DNA of 64,000 nt, from positions 1-64,000 of the forward strand of contig JAKQEQ010000038.1 of the NCBI GenBank assembly GCA_029556545.1, read 5' to 3'. Shown here piece by piece: positions 12,925 to 21,319 of this stretch. Made by a program: the position numbers and the translations under genes. The stretch's first letter is position 1; each line of letters opens with the position of its first letter. The notes below the pieces were generated by a model, which did not search any database, was not told where the DNA came from, and saw nothing but the letters and a program-made list of their open reading frames with translations. The stretch comes from Candidatus Hydrogenedentota bacterium. GTDB taxonomy: Bacteria; Hydrogenedentota; Hydrogenedentia; Hydrogenedentales; JAGMZX01.

Positions 12925-13740
12925 ATGCTGAAGAGCATCAACCAGTGGGTGTTTCCGGCGGGCATGCCGCCGGAGAAGGCGCTGAGCCTGGCGGCGGAGG
13001 CGGGATTCCAGGCTTTCGAGGTGTGCCTGGGCGAGGACGGCCCGACATCGATTACGGCCTCCGAGGAAGACCTCGACGGCCTGCGGCGGCACGCGGACCG
13101 GTTCGGGCTCGAACTGAGCAGCGTCGCCACGGGCCTTGGCTGGCAGTACCCGTTGACCTCCCCGGACCCGCGGGTGCGCGACAAGGGCAAGGAATGCATC
13201 GAGCGCACGGCCCGGGCCGCGCATGTGCTCGGGGCGGACGCGGCGCTCGTCGTGCCGGGCGTGGTCGACGCCGGGACCTCGTATGACGAGGCCATCGAGC
13301 GGGCGATCGACGCCATTCAGGACCTGCTTCCCCTGGCGGAACAACTGCAGGTGTGCCTCGCCATCGAGAACGTCTGGAACAAGTTCCTGCTGAGTCCCGT
13401 CGATATGCGCGATTTCATCGATCAGTTCGAGAGCCCTTGTATCGGGGCCTACGCGGACGTCGGCAACCTGCTGGTCCAGGGCTACCCCGAGCAATGGCTG
13501 CGCATCCTGGGCCGGCGCGTGCGAAAGGTCCACATGAAGGACTTCAAGCTGTCGATCGGCAATATCAACGGCTTTGTCATGCTGCTCGAAGGCGATGTAG
13601 ACTGGCCGGCGGTCATGGCGGCGCTGCGGGCCATCGGGTATCAGGGACCGCTGACCGCCGAGTATGGGCCGTATGCCCACGGAGTCGAGACGACCTTGCG
13701 GCATCTTAGCGCCGCCTTGGACGCGATCCTGGCGCTGTAG
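12925..13740 (+). CDS. sugar phosphate isomerase/epimerase family protein (AP endonuclease 2 fold)
   Basis: A 271-residue TIM-barrel protein of the xylose-isomerase-like superfamily, which includes hydroxypyruvate isomerases, tagatose epimerases and inosose dehydratases. The start follows GTGAGGAGAGGCC. Metal-ligand positions of the superfamily can be read as Glu in LAIENVWN, Asp in AYADVGN, His in KVHMKDFK and Glu in TAEYGPY. It is followed by two Gfo/Idh oxidoreductases, a common pairing in sugar and inositol degradation. The exact substrate is unknown. Confidence 0.88.
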   Translation: MLKSINQWVFPAGMPPEKALSLAAEAGFQAFEVCLGEDGPTSITASEEDLDGLRRHADRFGLELSSVATGLGWQYPLTSPDPRVRDKGKECIERTARAAHVLGADAALVVPGVVDAGTSYDEAIERAIDAIQDLLPLAEQLQVCLAIENVWNKFLLSPVDMRDFIDQFESPCIGAYADVGNLLVQGYPEQWLRILGRRVRKVHMKDFKLSIGNINGFVMLLEGDVDWPAVMAALRAIGYQGPLTAEYGPYAHGVETTLRHLSAALDAILAL

Positions 13741-13771
13741 TGCGCGTGGGCCTCTGGCCGCGCTTGACCGA

Positions 13772-13822
13772 GGAGACCTTCGGTCCGTGCGGGTGGCTCG
13801 GTCGGGAGACCGGCCACAGCAC
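13772..13822 (+). repeat. dispersed intergenic repeat, copy A
   Basis: Begins GGAGACCTTCGGTC and ends GGGAGACCGGCCACAGCA. The same element occurs at 22688-22766 (minus), 42592-42642 (minus) and 42669-42717 (plus). Here it fills the gap between the isomerase and the first oxidoreductase, ending about 30 nt before that gene's start. Confidence 0.8.
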
Positions 13823-13852
13823 AGGCTGTTTGCGACTGGAAGGGAGGACGTA

Positions 13853-14830
13853 ATGAATCTGGCAATCATCGGCTGCGGCGGCATCGGCCGAATGCACGCG
13901 GAAATGGCCGCGCGCTGCGGTCTCAAGATCGTCGCCTGTGCGGACAAGGACCCCGACGCCGCGAAGGCGCTCGCCCGGCGGTACAACGCCTTGGCTACGA
14001 CGGACGCCGACGGGGCGATTCGCCGGCCCGACGTCGATATCGTGCTCGTGACGACGCCCACGCCGCGCCACGCGGGCGTGGTAATAGACGCGGCAAAGGC
14101 GGGCAAGCACATCTTCTGCGAAAAGCCGTTCGCGAGCACGGTCCAGCAGGGGCGCACGGCCATCGCGGCGGTGAAGAAGGCGCGCGTCAAGCTTTTCGTC
14201 GGCCACGTGGTCCGCTATTTCCACGAGTTCGAGACCCTCCGCGCCCAGATACAGGCGGGCAAGATTGGCGAGCCCGGCTACGTGAAGATGTACCGGGGCG
14301 GCATTTACCCGGGCGGCCCCTCGAGTTGGTTCCGCGACTACGCCCAGAGCGGCGGCGTAACCTTCGACTGCATGATCCACGATCTGGACTGGCTGCGCTA
14401 CATGTTCGGCGAGCCCGATCGCATCTTCTGCCAAGCGCTGCGCCGGTCCGAGCCGGAAAAACTCGACTACTCGCAGGTCACGCTGAAAATGAGGAACGGT
14501 ATGCTCGCGCTGGTCATCGGCACGTGGGCGCATCCCGCGGGATTCCAGGTGAAGGTCGAGGTCTGCGGCAGCGCGGGCATGCTGCAATTCGACAGCAACA
14601 TCTCATCGCTGAGCGCCATGAAACGCGAGGTCAAAGGCGCCGGTCCGACCATGATCGTGCCTTCGAGCGCGGAAGACGTCAGCCCTTACGAACTCGAGTG
14701 GCGCGACTTCATCGGGTGGATCGAGGGCAAACACGAACCGCGCGTAACCCCCGAGGACGCGCTGCGGGCGGTTGAAATAGCCTTGGCGGCCTTGAAGTCC
14801 GCCGACACCGGAAGGCCGGTCGAGTTGTGA
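13853..14830 (+). CDS. Gfo/Idh/MocA family NAD(P)-dependent oxidoreductase
   Basis: A 325-residue cytoplasmic sugar dehydrogenase of the glucose-fructose oxidoreductase / inositol dehydrogenase family. The start at 13853 is supported by GGGAGGA just upstream and by the nucleotide-binding motif AIIGCGGIGRMHAEMA directly at the N-terminus. The family motif CEKPFA follows at about residue 90 and a catalytic-domain His region FDCMIHDLDWLRYMFG at about 175. It lies behind a dispersed repeat and before a second family member, probably in one operon. Confidence 0.93.
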   Translation: MNLAIIGCGGIGRMHAEMAARCGLKIVACADKDPDAAKALARRYNALATTDADGAIRRPDVDIVLVTTPTPRHAGVVIDAAKAGKHIFCEKPFASTVQQGRTAIAAVKKARVKLFVGHVVRYFHEFETLRAQIQAGKIGEPGYVKMYRGGIYPGGPSSWFRDYAQSGGVTFDCMIHDLDWLRYMFGEPDRIFCQALRRSEPEKLDYSQVTLKMRNGMLALVIGTWAHPAGFQVKVEVCGSAGMLQFDSNISSLSAMKREVKGAGPTMIVPSSAEDVSPYELEWRDFIGWIEGKHEPRVTPEDALRAVEIALAALKSADTGRPVEL

Positions 14831-14935
14831 GGATAAATGGGTCTCATATGACCTATATGACAGGCACGCCGGGGCGTTGGCCTTCGCGGCGCCGAGTTTT
14901 GCGCGTTGCCGGCGCACGTTGAGGAGACTACGTTC

Positions 14936-15925
14936 ATGCCGAAAATCGGAATCATGAGTTTCGCCCACATGCACGCCTACAGCTACGGCGCGTGCCTGAA
15001 TGCGTTGCCCGAGGCGGAATTCGTCGCCGTTTGGGACGACAAGCCCCGGCGCGGCAGAGCCGCGGCGCGGCAATTCGGGGCGACCTTCGTCTCGAAACTC
15101 GAGAAATTCCTCGATTTGGACCTCGACGGCGTGATCATCTGTTCGGAAAACGTCAAGCACCGCGAAATGACCACGTTGGCGGCGCAGGCGGGCAAGTGGG
15201 TCCTTTGCGAGAAACCGCTGGCCACCAACGTGGCTGACGCGCACGCCATGATCAAGGCGTGCGAAAAGGCCAAGGTCGGCCTGGGCACGGCGTTCCCCTG
15301 CCGCTTCGCCGCTCCCCTGCGCGTCGCGCGGGATCGCATCGTTTCGGGCGAGTTCGGCGCGGTCTATGCCGCCGCCTGCACCAACAACGGTTCGAACCCC
15401 GGCGGCTGGTTCGCCGAGGACATGTTGTCGGGCGGCGGCGCCACCATGGATCACACGGTCCACGTGGTGGACGTGCTGCGCTGGATCACCGGCAAGGAGT
15501 TCCGCAAGGTGTACTGCGAGGCCGGGAACGTGCTCCACCGGGACACCCTCGAGACGGACGACGTGGGGCTGCTTCAGCTCGAGATGGAGGGCGGCGCGCA
15601 GGTTTCGCACGTGGCGAGTTGGAGCCGGCCCAAGAGTTTCCCGACCTGGGGCGACGTGACCATCGAGTTCATCTGCGAGAAGGGCGTGCTGAACGTGGAC
15701 GCCTTCAATCAGCGGGTGGACGTATACAGCGACGCCGCCATGAAGGCGGAATGGGTATCCTGGGGCGGAAACCCGGACTTGGGCCTCGTGCGGGACTTCG
15801 TCCGGGCCATCATGGAGAAACGGCCACCCTGCGCCACGGGACTGGATGGACTCCGCGCGACGGAAGTCACCGTTGCCGCCTACGAATCGCTGAAATCGGG
15901 CAACGTGGTCAAGATTCGGGCGTGA
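14936..15925 (+). CDS. Gfo/Idh/MocA family oxidoreductase (second copy)
   Basis: A 329-residue paralogue-type member of the same family, clearly divergent from its neighbour. ATG at 14936 follows GAGGAGACT; an in-frame TTG 30 nt upstream is less likely. The nucleotide-binding start is atypical: KIGIMSFAHMHAYSYG replaces the usual GxGxxG loop, a feature of a subset of the family. The CEKPLATN motif and GGGATMDHTVHVVDVLRWITG in the substrate domain are intact. It probably acts on a sugar or cyclitol intermediate together with 13853-14830. Confidence 0.9.
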   Translation: MPKIGIMSFAHMHAYSYGACLNALPEAEFVAVWDDKPRRGRAAARQFGATFVSKLEKFLDLDLDGVIICSENVKHREMTTLAAQAGKWVLCEKPLATNVADAHAMIKACEKAKVGLGTAFPCRFAAPLRVARDRIVSGEFGAVYAAACTNNGSNPGGWFAEDMLSGGGATMDHTVHVVDVLRWITGKEFRKVYCEAGNVLHRDTLETDDVGLLQLEMEGGAQVSHVASWSRPKSFPTWGDVTIEFICEKGVLNVDAFNQRVDVYSDAAMKAEWVSWGGNPDLGLVRDFVRAIMEKRPPCATGLDGLRATEVTVAAYESLKSGNVVKIRA

Positions 15926-16058
15926 TTAACGCCCGATCAGGCGCGTGCGTCTCGATACCCTCAAGCCCAACCGGAGCTTTAGATACACTCCAGGCCGCTT
16001 GGCGCACGTCACGCGCGGGCTCTACGGCCAAGTCCCACGGAATGAGGAACAACGAGTG

Positions 16059-17852
16059 ATGGTTTCTCCGCCATTGGCCAAGGACGACGATGCCGTGCCT
16101 TCACGTTGGGCACATTGGGTACAGGGCCGACGGGGCTACGCGCTGGTAGTCGCATTGGGGACGCTATTGGCGCTGCCAACACTCGCCACCGGATTCTTCC
16201 TCGACGACTACGCGCACTTGATGGCGATAGACGGGCGCAATCCCGTTGCCGGACCATGGAACCTGTACGTGTTCGCGCCGGGCGACGCCGCGGAAACAAC
16301 GCGCCTCATAGACGAAGGCCCGTTTCCCTGGTTCACCGACCCGAACCTCCGGGTCGAGTTCTTTCGTCCGTTGGCATCGGCGACGATGCGTCTGGACCGC
16401 GCGCTTTTCGGCGACGCGGCATGGGCCTATCACCTGCATTGTGTGCTGTGGCGTGTGGCGCTGCTCTTGGCGGTGGGCGGCGTTGTTCGTCGGGTGCTGC
16501 CGGGCGGTCTGGGTCTGCTGACGTTCCTGCTCTTCACGGTGGACGAAGCGCATTGGTTTACGGCGTTGTGGTGGTCGCACAGACACACGTATGTCGCGGC
16601 CACGTTCGGGTTCGCGGGACTGCTGGCGCATCTGCACTGGCGTGACACCGGCTGGCGGCCCGGTCGGGCGCTCGCCCTGCTCGGCATAACCCTTGGCCTG
16701 CTCAGCGGCGAAATCGCCCTGACCATTCTTGGCTACTTCTGCGCCTATGAACTGTGCGCCGGGACGGGTCGCCCCCGGGATCGGATGCGCGCAATCGCGC
16801 CATTGCTCCTCTTGGGCGCAGTGTACGTGGTCGGCTACACGGGAAGCGGTTTTGGCGCGCGCGCCGGGGACTGCTACGTCAGCCCTATCGCGACCCCGCT
16901 GGCGTTCTTGGCGAAGGTTCCCGAGCGTTTCCTTATTCTGGCGGCCACGCAGTTCTTCTCGTGGCCCGCGGAACTCGCGGCGTTCGCGCGCGCCGCCGTG
17001 CTGCCCTCGGCCGCGGTGGGCGCGATTGCGCTGGGACTGGTCGCGCGCGCGTTACGGCGCATCTGGCCACACATCGAGCCAGCCGAGCGCAAAGGGGTCG
17101 CGTGGCTGGCGCTCGGAGGCTTGCTCGCCCTGCCGCCGTTTCTGTCGCCGTTCACCTCCGGGCGTCTACTGCTGGTGTCGTCGCTGGGCGGCGCGGCGGT
17201 CATCGCGGTCATCGCGCGCGCGGCGTGGCGTCAACGACGCTTCCGCTCGCTCGGCGGAGCCTTTATCGCGCTGCATGTGATGGGCGCGGCCCTGGCGTGG
17301 CTGGCGCTTTCGCCGGGCTTTGCGCTTGTAAACCGACACTTCGAGCAGGCCGCCGAAAACGCTCCTTTGGACGATACGCTGATCGCGGACCAGCAGGTCA
17401 TGGTGATCAATCCGCAGGACCCCGTGCTTGCGATCTATACCCTGGCCATGCGCATTCACAAAGGCCACCCGGAACCAGCCGCATGGCGGCCCCTGTCGCT
17501 GGCCCCGCACGACCACGCGATCACACGCACGGCGGCCAACACGTTCAACCTCGAGGTGCTGGACGGTGAAATGCTCGCGACCTTGGCCGAGTCCATCGCA
17601 CGCGGCGCGGACAATCCCCTCACGGTCGGCGAAACCCTGCGCTTCGAGGACTTCGAGGTTGCCATTCTCGAGAAAGGCGCGCGCGGCCCAAAGAAGGTGG
17701 CATTCCGCTTCCGCGCGCCCCTCGAAGACCCGCGCTATGTCTGGCTCGCGTGGGAAAACGGCCTGTTGCGGCGATTTGAACTCCCCGCCGTCGGCGAGAC
17801 GCGGATACTACGCCGCACCCTGCACGTCGCCGCGTTGCTCGGCGGGGCGTGA
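16059..17852 (+). CDS. polytopic membrane protein, GT-C glycosyltransferase-like
   Basis: About 597 residues with roughly ten to twelve hydrophobic segments. After the first helix (YALVVALGTLLALPTLATG) comes FFLDDYAHL, an acidic pair in the first outer loop as in GT-C enzymes of the PMT/ArnT kind that use polyprenyl-phosphate sugars. No close family is recognised; the acceptor is unknown. The ATG at 16059 is preferred over one 114 nt upstream because GAGGAACAACGA precedes it and the upstream part looks unlike coding sequence. It is the last gene of the plus-strand sugar block. Confidence 0.65.
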   Translation: MVSPPLAKDDDAVPSRWAHWVQGRRGYALVVALGTLLALPTLATGFFLDDYAHLMAIDGRNPVAGPWNLYVFAPGDAAETTRLIDEGPFPWFTDPNLRVEFFRPLASATMRLDRALFGDAAWAYHLHCVLWRVALLLAVGGVVRRVLPGGLGLLTFLLFTVDEAHWFTALWWSHRHTYVAATFGFAGLLAHLHWRDTGWRPGRALALLGITLGLLSGEIALTILGYFCAYELCAGTGRPRDRMRAIAPLLLLGAVYVVGYTGSGFGARAGDCYVSPIATPLAFLAKVPERFLILAATQFFSWPAELAAFARAAVLPSAAVGAIALGLVARALRRIWPHIEPAERKGVAWLALGGLLALPPFLSPFTSGRLLLVSSLGGAAVIAVIARAAWRQRRFRSLGGAFIALHVMGAALAWLALSPGFALVNRHFEQAAENAPLDDTLIADQQVMVINPQDPVLAIYTLAMRIHKGHPEPAAWRPLSLAPHDHAITRTAANTFNLEVLDGEMLATLAESIARGADNPLTVGETLRFEDFEVAILEKGARGPKKVAFRFRAPLEDPRYVWLAWENGLLRRFELPAVGETRILRRTLHVAALLGGA

Positions 17853-17915
17853 TTCCGCCGCGAAATCGACGGATAACTTGTCGAAATCACAGGAGCAAGT
17901 GGTTTGACGCCGGTC

Positions 17916-17966
17916 TTGGCGGAAGTGTTTGGAAGACAGCCGCAAGAAACTTGCGTTATCCGCCAA
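17916..17966. other. nested hairpin in an otherwise empty gap
   Basis: TTGGCGGA (17916-17923) is complementary to TCCGCCAA (17959-17966) and encloses the tight hairpin CGCAAG-AAA-CTTGCG (17941-17955). It lies about 60 nt past the GT-C-like gene and could end its transcript, although no T-run follows. The rest of 17853-18062 holds nothing recognised. Confidence 0.4.
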
Positions 17967-18062
17967 ACCTTCAGCGAAGCTTCGGCACCCTCCGGATTGC
18001 GAATAGGAGAGTGTTGACCCTTGGCACGGGGCCACCTAATGGGTGTCCCCGACAGTCGCAGG

Positions 18063-18332
18063 TCAGAGCGAGTTTAGAAGCCTCTCATATTCCCCATGCT
18101 TGCCTATCCAGAACCACACTATCATATCACCTTCGAGAATCCCTACGGCCCGGTAGTTCAGGGACACACGTATTGAATAGGCGGCGCTCTTCGCGCTGAC
18201 CTGTTTGAACCGCAGGCCGGGATGACTCGGGTCTTTCGTGAAGCGCTTGAACGCGTTCACGGCCTGCTTCTTCACCCCCGGCGGAAGGGCGGCGCACAGT
18301 TCTCGAAAGCGCCGCGTGGTATGCGAATTCAT
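18063..18332 (-). CDS. RelE/ParE-type toxin
   Basis: An 89-residue basic protein with the RelE/ParE fold pattern: helical N-terminus with basic residues (MNSHTTRRFRELCAAL), then RFKQVSAKSAAYSIRVSLNYRAVG and a hydrophobic strand MIVWFWIGKHGEYERLL. Related toxins are mRNA interferases or gyrase poisons; which one cannot be told. Its ATG overlaps the stop of the upstream small gene by ATGA, the classic antitoxin-toxin coupling. Confidence 0.8.
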   Translation of the reverse strand: MNSHTTRRFRELCAALPPGVKKQAVNAFKRFTKDPSHPGLRFKQVSAKSAAYSIRVSLNYRAVGILEGDMIVWFWIGKHGEYERLLNSL

Positions 18333-18547
18333 AGGGCGTCCGGGTTCAGCGGCAACGTATCTCCATCCCGGTATTCCGCGCGGGCTTCGCGCGCCATCTC
18401 AGCCAGAAGTCCCTCCGATTCCTCAAAGAGTTGCCGCCACCGTTCCTCCGAGGCCACATCCTCGAGAAGCCATCGTCCCAGCGCGTCCTGTTCCGCCTCC
18501 GGCAGAGATTCCGCTTTCTCGAATGCTTGTCGCAAAAGATGCGTCAT
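18329..18547 (-). CDS. antitoxin of the RelE/ParE-type pair
   Basis: A 72-residue acidic helical protein (core LPEAEQDALGRWLLEDVASEERW, C-terminus LPLNPDAL) of a type common beside RelE/ParE toxins. No DNA-binding fold is obvious, so the assignment rests mainly on the four-base overlap with the toxin and the typical C-terminal pattern. The start at 18547 follows AAGGAAACGGCG; two in-frame ATGs lie up to 18 nt upstream. Confidence 0.75.
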   Translation of the reverse strand: MTHLLRQAFEKAESLPEAEQDALGRWLLEDVASEERWRQLFEESEGLLAEMAREARAEYRDGDTLPLNPDAL

Positions 18548-18673
18548 CGCCGTTTCCTTCATCATGCAGCATATCCGCGCTCACTTTAACATGGGGTATC
18601 CAACTGGGACAAGCCGCGTCCCGAGACAACTTTGTGCAAAGCGCGATTATCACGATTCCTTGTTGTCCTCTGA

Positions 18674-19093
18674 TCAGCGCTGATTCCAGTTACGGAAGTC
18701 GGCGTCCATTCTCCGTCGCTCGGCTTCCGTTGTCGCAGCGTAATGGCAGGTATGACAGTGAAACAAATCGCCGTTTCCGGCCATTCGCATCAGCTTTCGG
18801 TGATTGTCCCAACAAGGAACGCAGTAAGGTCCCTCGCCAGAGCTTCGCCAGTACATATTGTCCCGAAACGCCAAGTCCTCCTGGATCTCCCATTTCTTTT
18901 CCAGATTGGCCACCTGTTCTCGCAGGCGCAAGTTCTCCTGCTCAAGATTCACCGCGTCAGCTTGAAGATCAACAATTCTCTTATAGAGATCGATGTTACC
19001 GATCTGCTGAACAAGCGTTACAATTTCTCTGATGTTGTCGACTAGAGGCACGGTCAACTCTCCCAAAGTGCCGGTCATTGCTACGAAAGGCAT
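18674..19093 (-). CDS. coiled-coil zinc-ribbon protein of unknown function
   Basis: A 139-residue protein with three parts. The N-terminus is a predicted helix (LGELTVPLVDNIREIVTLV). The middle is a leucine-rich coiled coil (about 45-75, LQADAVNLEQENLRLREQVA). The C-terminus is a zinc ribbon with CVPC and CHTC pairs (about 94-121). The segment DNMYWRSSGEGPYCVPCWD resembles a widely scattered hypothetical family seen in prophages and islands; its role is not known. A ribosome site is weak for this ATG; a second in-frame ATG lies 15 nt on. It belongs to the minus-strand cassette started at 19732-19760. Confidence 0.75.
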   Translation of the reverse strand: MPFVAMTGTLGELTVPLVDNIREIVTLVQQIGNIDLYKRIVDLQADAVNLEQENLRLREQVANLEKKWEIQEDLAFRDNMYWRSSGEGPYCVPCWDNHRKLMRMAGNGDLFHCHTCHYAATTEAERRRMDADFRNWNQR

Positions 19094-19198
19094 GCTCTGA
19101 AGTCGGCCTGATGGCTTGTAACAAGGTGTCGCATTTCGCGACCAATCGTGACCTTGCTTTCTCTGGAATCACGCACATCCCCTGGGTACTTATCAGCG

Positions 19199-19336
19199 CT
19201 ACCCCTCAGGACCAACAAAAAGCCCCATGATTATGTAAATTGGTGCTATAAGCCAAGTGAACAGGCTTAATATGAGATATAGTATTGGGTTTTGGGCTAT
19301 TGTGTAAGCCATCCAACTATATTTTGTGTCACTCAT
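19199..19336 (-). CDS. small membrane protein, 45 residues
   Basis: A gene below usual length cut-offs. ATG at 19336 is preceded by GGGGAAAAGGCG. The product begins MSDTKYSWMAYTIAQNP and continues into one hydrophobic helix of about 22 residues (ILYLILSLFTWLIAPIYIIM), ending FVGPEG. No family is recognised. It is the same length as the small protein at 19450-19587 and follows it in the same direction. Confidence 0.6.
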   Translation of the reverse strand: MSDTKYSWMAYTIAQNPILYLILSLFTWLIAPIYIIMGLFVGPEG

Positions 19337-19367
19337 CGCCTTTTCCCCTGGATACACAAATCACTCC

Positions 19368-19484
19368 CTACCACACCATGATAAACTGCCATATCACGAT
19401 CACCACGAACAACGCGCACGCAACGAGTTTACAACCAGATAGGCCTTTTTCAGTTGAAATCGAAGGTAATTCCCAGAGCCGCAA
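19368..19484 (-). CDS. possible overlapping small membrane protein, 38 residues
   Basis: A reading frame from TTG at 19484 overlaps the end of the preceding small gene in another frame and ends at TAG 19370. Its C-terminal half is strongly hydrophobic (CKLVACALFVVIVIWQFIMVW). The ribosome site is poor, so it may be chance; its place between two small membrane-protein genes is the reason to list it. Confidence 0.3.
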   Translation of the reverse strand: MRLWELPSISTEKGLSGCKLVACALFVVIVIWQFIMVW

Positions 19485-19587
19485 GCAAGATCCATAGAGG
19501 GGTCAACAAAGCACTGAGAACCATCTTGACAGCCCATAGGAAGAAACTGTCATCGTATACTACAAATACATGCTGTTGCTTATCCAT
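19450..19587 (-). CDS. small membrane protein, 45 residues
   Basis: ATG at 19587 is preceded by AAAGGAGG, a near-perfect ribosome site, 11 nt upstream. The product begins MDKQQHVFVVYDDSFFLWAV and has a hydrophobic helix (MVLSALLTPLWILLAALGI) ending TFDFN. One transmembrane segment, no recognised family. It is the first clear gene behind the promoter at 19732-19760. Between promoter and gene a 24-codon frame from TTG (MSLFILWARYCG...) could be a leader peptide, but its spacing to GGAGG is short. Confidence 0.65.
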   Translation of the reverse strand: MDKQQHVFVVYDDSFFLWAVKMVLSALLTPLWILLAALGITFDFN

Positions 19588-19731
19588 TGCCTCTAAATCC
19601 TCCTTTTACCGCTTCGCGCGATCAAACACCCCGAGGATCAACTGGAGCTCTCCAGCCACTTCGCCGGACGAGGAAGCCCGCAGTAACGCGCCCACAGGAT
19701 GAACAGGCTCAACTTCCTCCGCTGTAAAATT

Positions 19732-19760
19732 CTTATAGCATGTCCGCTCGGAGAAGTCAA
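19732..19760 (-). promoter_or_regulatory. strong sigma70-type promoter for the small-protein cassette
   Basis: On the minus strand TTGACT (19755-19760), 17 nt spacer, TATAAG (19732-19737) with an upstream TGC, i.e. extended -10. It starts just beyond the stop of the PqaA-like gene and reads toward the small membrane-protein genes. Confidence 0.75.
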
Positions 19761-19777
19761 GCTTTTTCCATTAGGCG

Positions 19778-21253
19778 CTACGCGGCGGAAGCGTCTGCTC
19801 TGTCCCCATTTTTTAGAAATCCTTTCGGCGGATTCTCCGGCGTCACGTAGGTGTATGGCGTGGTTTCGGGTACGACGCGCACGGGCGTCGTGAACACGTG
19901 GGAGAAGCCGTCCGCCGCGCTGAACGTCAGCTCGACCATGTAGGCGGTCCAGCCTTTCTCCGGCGTCTCGACGTGACCGACGTACACACCCGGTTCGGCG
20001 GGCGCAAGTTCCGCGCCGCTCCAGACGGCGCCGACCTTGTAGGTGCGATATTCGCGCGCTTCGGGATTGGTCGCCCACCAGAGCTTGACCGACACGGGCT
20101 TGTCGCGGGTCTCGGCGCGAACCGTATTGGCGTCGGGAAAACTCCAGGCGTACTCGGGCAACCGCGCGCCGGAGATGACGGCCTGATGGAAGGCCAGCAG
20201 GCCGAGGGGCGCGTCGCTCGGCATCAGGGCATGGCCCACGTTCGGTACGTACCGCAAATACGTGGGACCCTTCAGGTCGTCGATATAGAACAACGACGAA
20301 TCAGGCAGAAAGAACTCATCCTGCGTGCCGTTCATGATCAACTTCGGCATGGTCAGGCGGTCGCGGTACTCGTAAGGCTCGACGAGTCTCATGAGGGCCG
20401 CGAATTCCGGCGTATCGAGCCACTCCATGATTCGCATCTCGACATAGTCGTCGATGGCGGGCGCCCACTCGCCGTAAGCGGCCCAATGATGCCGGAACGA
20501 CGGCACGAGGTTGAGCAGATCGATTACGGCGGGCGCGATGGCCACGACGCGCTTGTCCACAACGGCGGTGGTCCAAGTCGTCCAGCCGCGCTTCGATCCG
20601 CCCGCGACGACAAAACCCGCGATGTTGATGCTGCCGCGCTCGGGATCCGCGCAGAACGCCTGGATAACGTCCATTGCGCGCACGGCGCTCTTGGTCATGG
20701 GCAGACGCAGCGGCCACGTCTCATCGCCGGTAAGCATGTACTTTTCCCATGTATAGGCGATGGTGGCATCCTCCGAGCGGGAGCGCGTTTCGTCGGCGAA
20801 TCGGAGCGGCTGACTCGGCACCTGGTTCAGCGCGGCGGCCACCGACCGGGTCTGGCGCGCAATCTGCACGACCATCGGGTCCGGCGCCTTCGGCGGGTCC
20901 GCGCCGTTTCTGCCGCCGCTGATATACAGCAGCGCGGAGTTATGGGCGACCTCGCGCGGCATGATAATGGTCAGCCAGTGTTTCCAGACCGGGCGGTCCA
21001 CCTCCTCGGGAGTGCGCCACGCCTGCGAGGTCAACTCGATGATGTAAGCGGTCCATTCCGTCGTCTCCCGGGTGTCGACGAGGCGATACGCGAAATGTGG
21101 GTCGGGCGCATACACGTAGCGGTCCAGGGCCGTCGGCGCTAGCGTTTCCCGGGCCGTCGAGGCGGCGGGCGGCTGTGCGACCACGACGGACGGCAGGACG
21201 AAGAAGGCAAGAACAAGTAACGTGGTACACAGAAGACGCGAGCGCAAGTGCAT
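19778..21253 (-). CDS. PhoPQ-activated pathogenicity-related (PqaA-like) exported protein
   Basis: A 491-residue alpha/beta-hydrolase-like protein of the PhoPQ-regulated PqaA family, function poorly known in any organism. The start at 21253 follows GAGGAGTTCGTC and begins a signal peptide (LLCTTLLVLAFFVLPSVVVAQ). The family core includes NIAGFVVAGGSKRGWTTW (nucleophile-elbow-like GGSKRG), KLIMNGTQDEFFLPD and VPNVGHALM, i.e. a Ser-Asp-His arrangement. Homologues occur in several copies in Planctomycetes-like genomes. Confidence 0.88.
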   Translation of the reverse strand: MHLRSRLLCTTLLVLAFFVLPSVVVAQPPAASTARETLAPTALDRYVYAPDPHFAYRLVDTRETTEWTAYIIELTSQAWRTPEEVDRPVWKHWLTIIMPREVAHNSALLYISGGRNGADPPKAPDPMVVQIARQTRSVAAALNQVPSQPLRFADETRSRSEDATIAYTWEKYMLTGDETWPLRLPMTKSAVRAMDVIQAFCADPERGSINIAGFVVAGGSKRGWTTWTTAVVDKRVVAIAPAVIDLLNLVPSFRHHWAAYGEWAPAIDDYVEMRIMEWLDTPEFAALMRLVEPYEYRDRLTMPKLIMNGTQDEFFLPDSSLFYIDDLKGPTYLRYVPNVGHALMPSDAPLGLLAFHQAVISGARLPEYAWSFPDANTVRAETRDKPVSVKLWWATNPEAREYRTYKVGAVWSGAELAPAEPGVYVGHVETPEKGWTAYMVELTFSAADGFSHVFTTPVRVVPETTPYTYVTPENPPKGFLKNGDRADASAA

Positions 21254-21319
21254 GACGAACTCCTCGAACCTGACGCGATTGCGGTTTCCGACTTTGACCA
21301 TGCGGCGCCGCGCGCCGTT

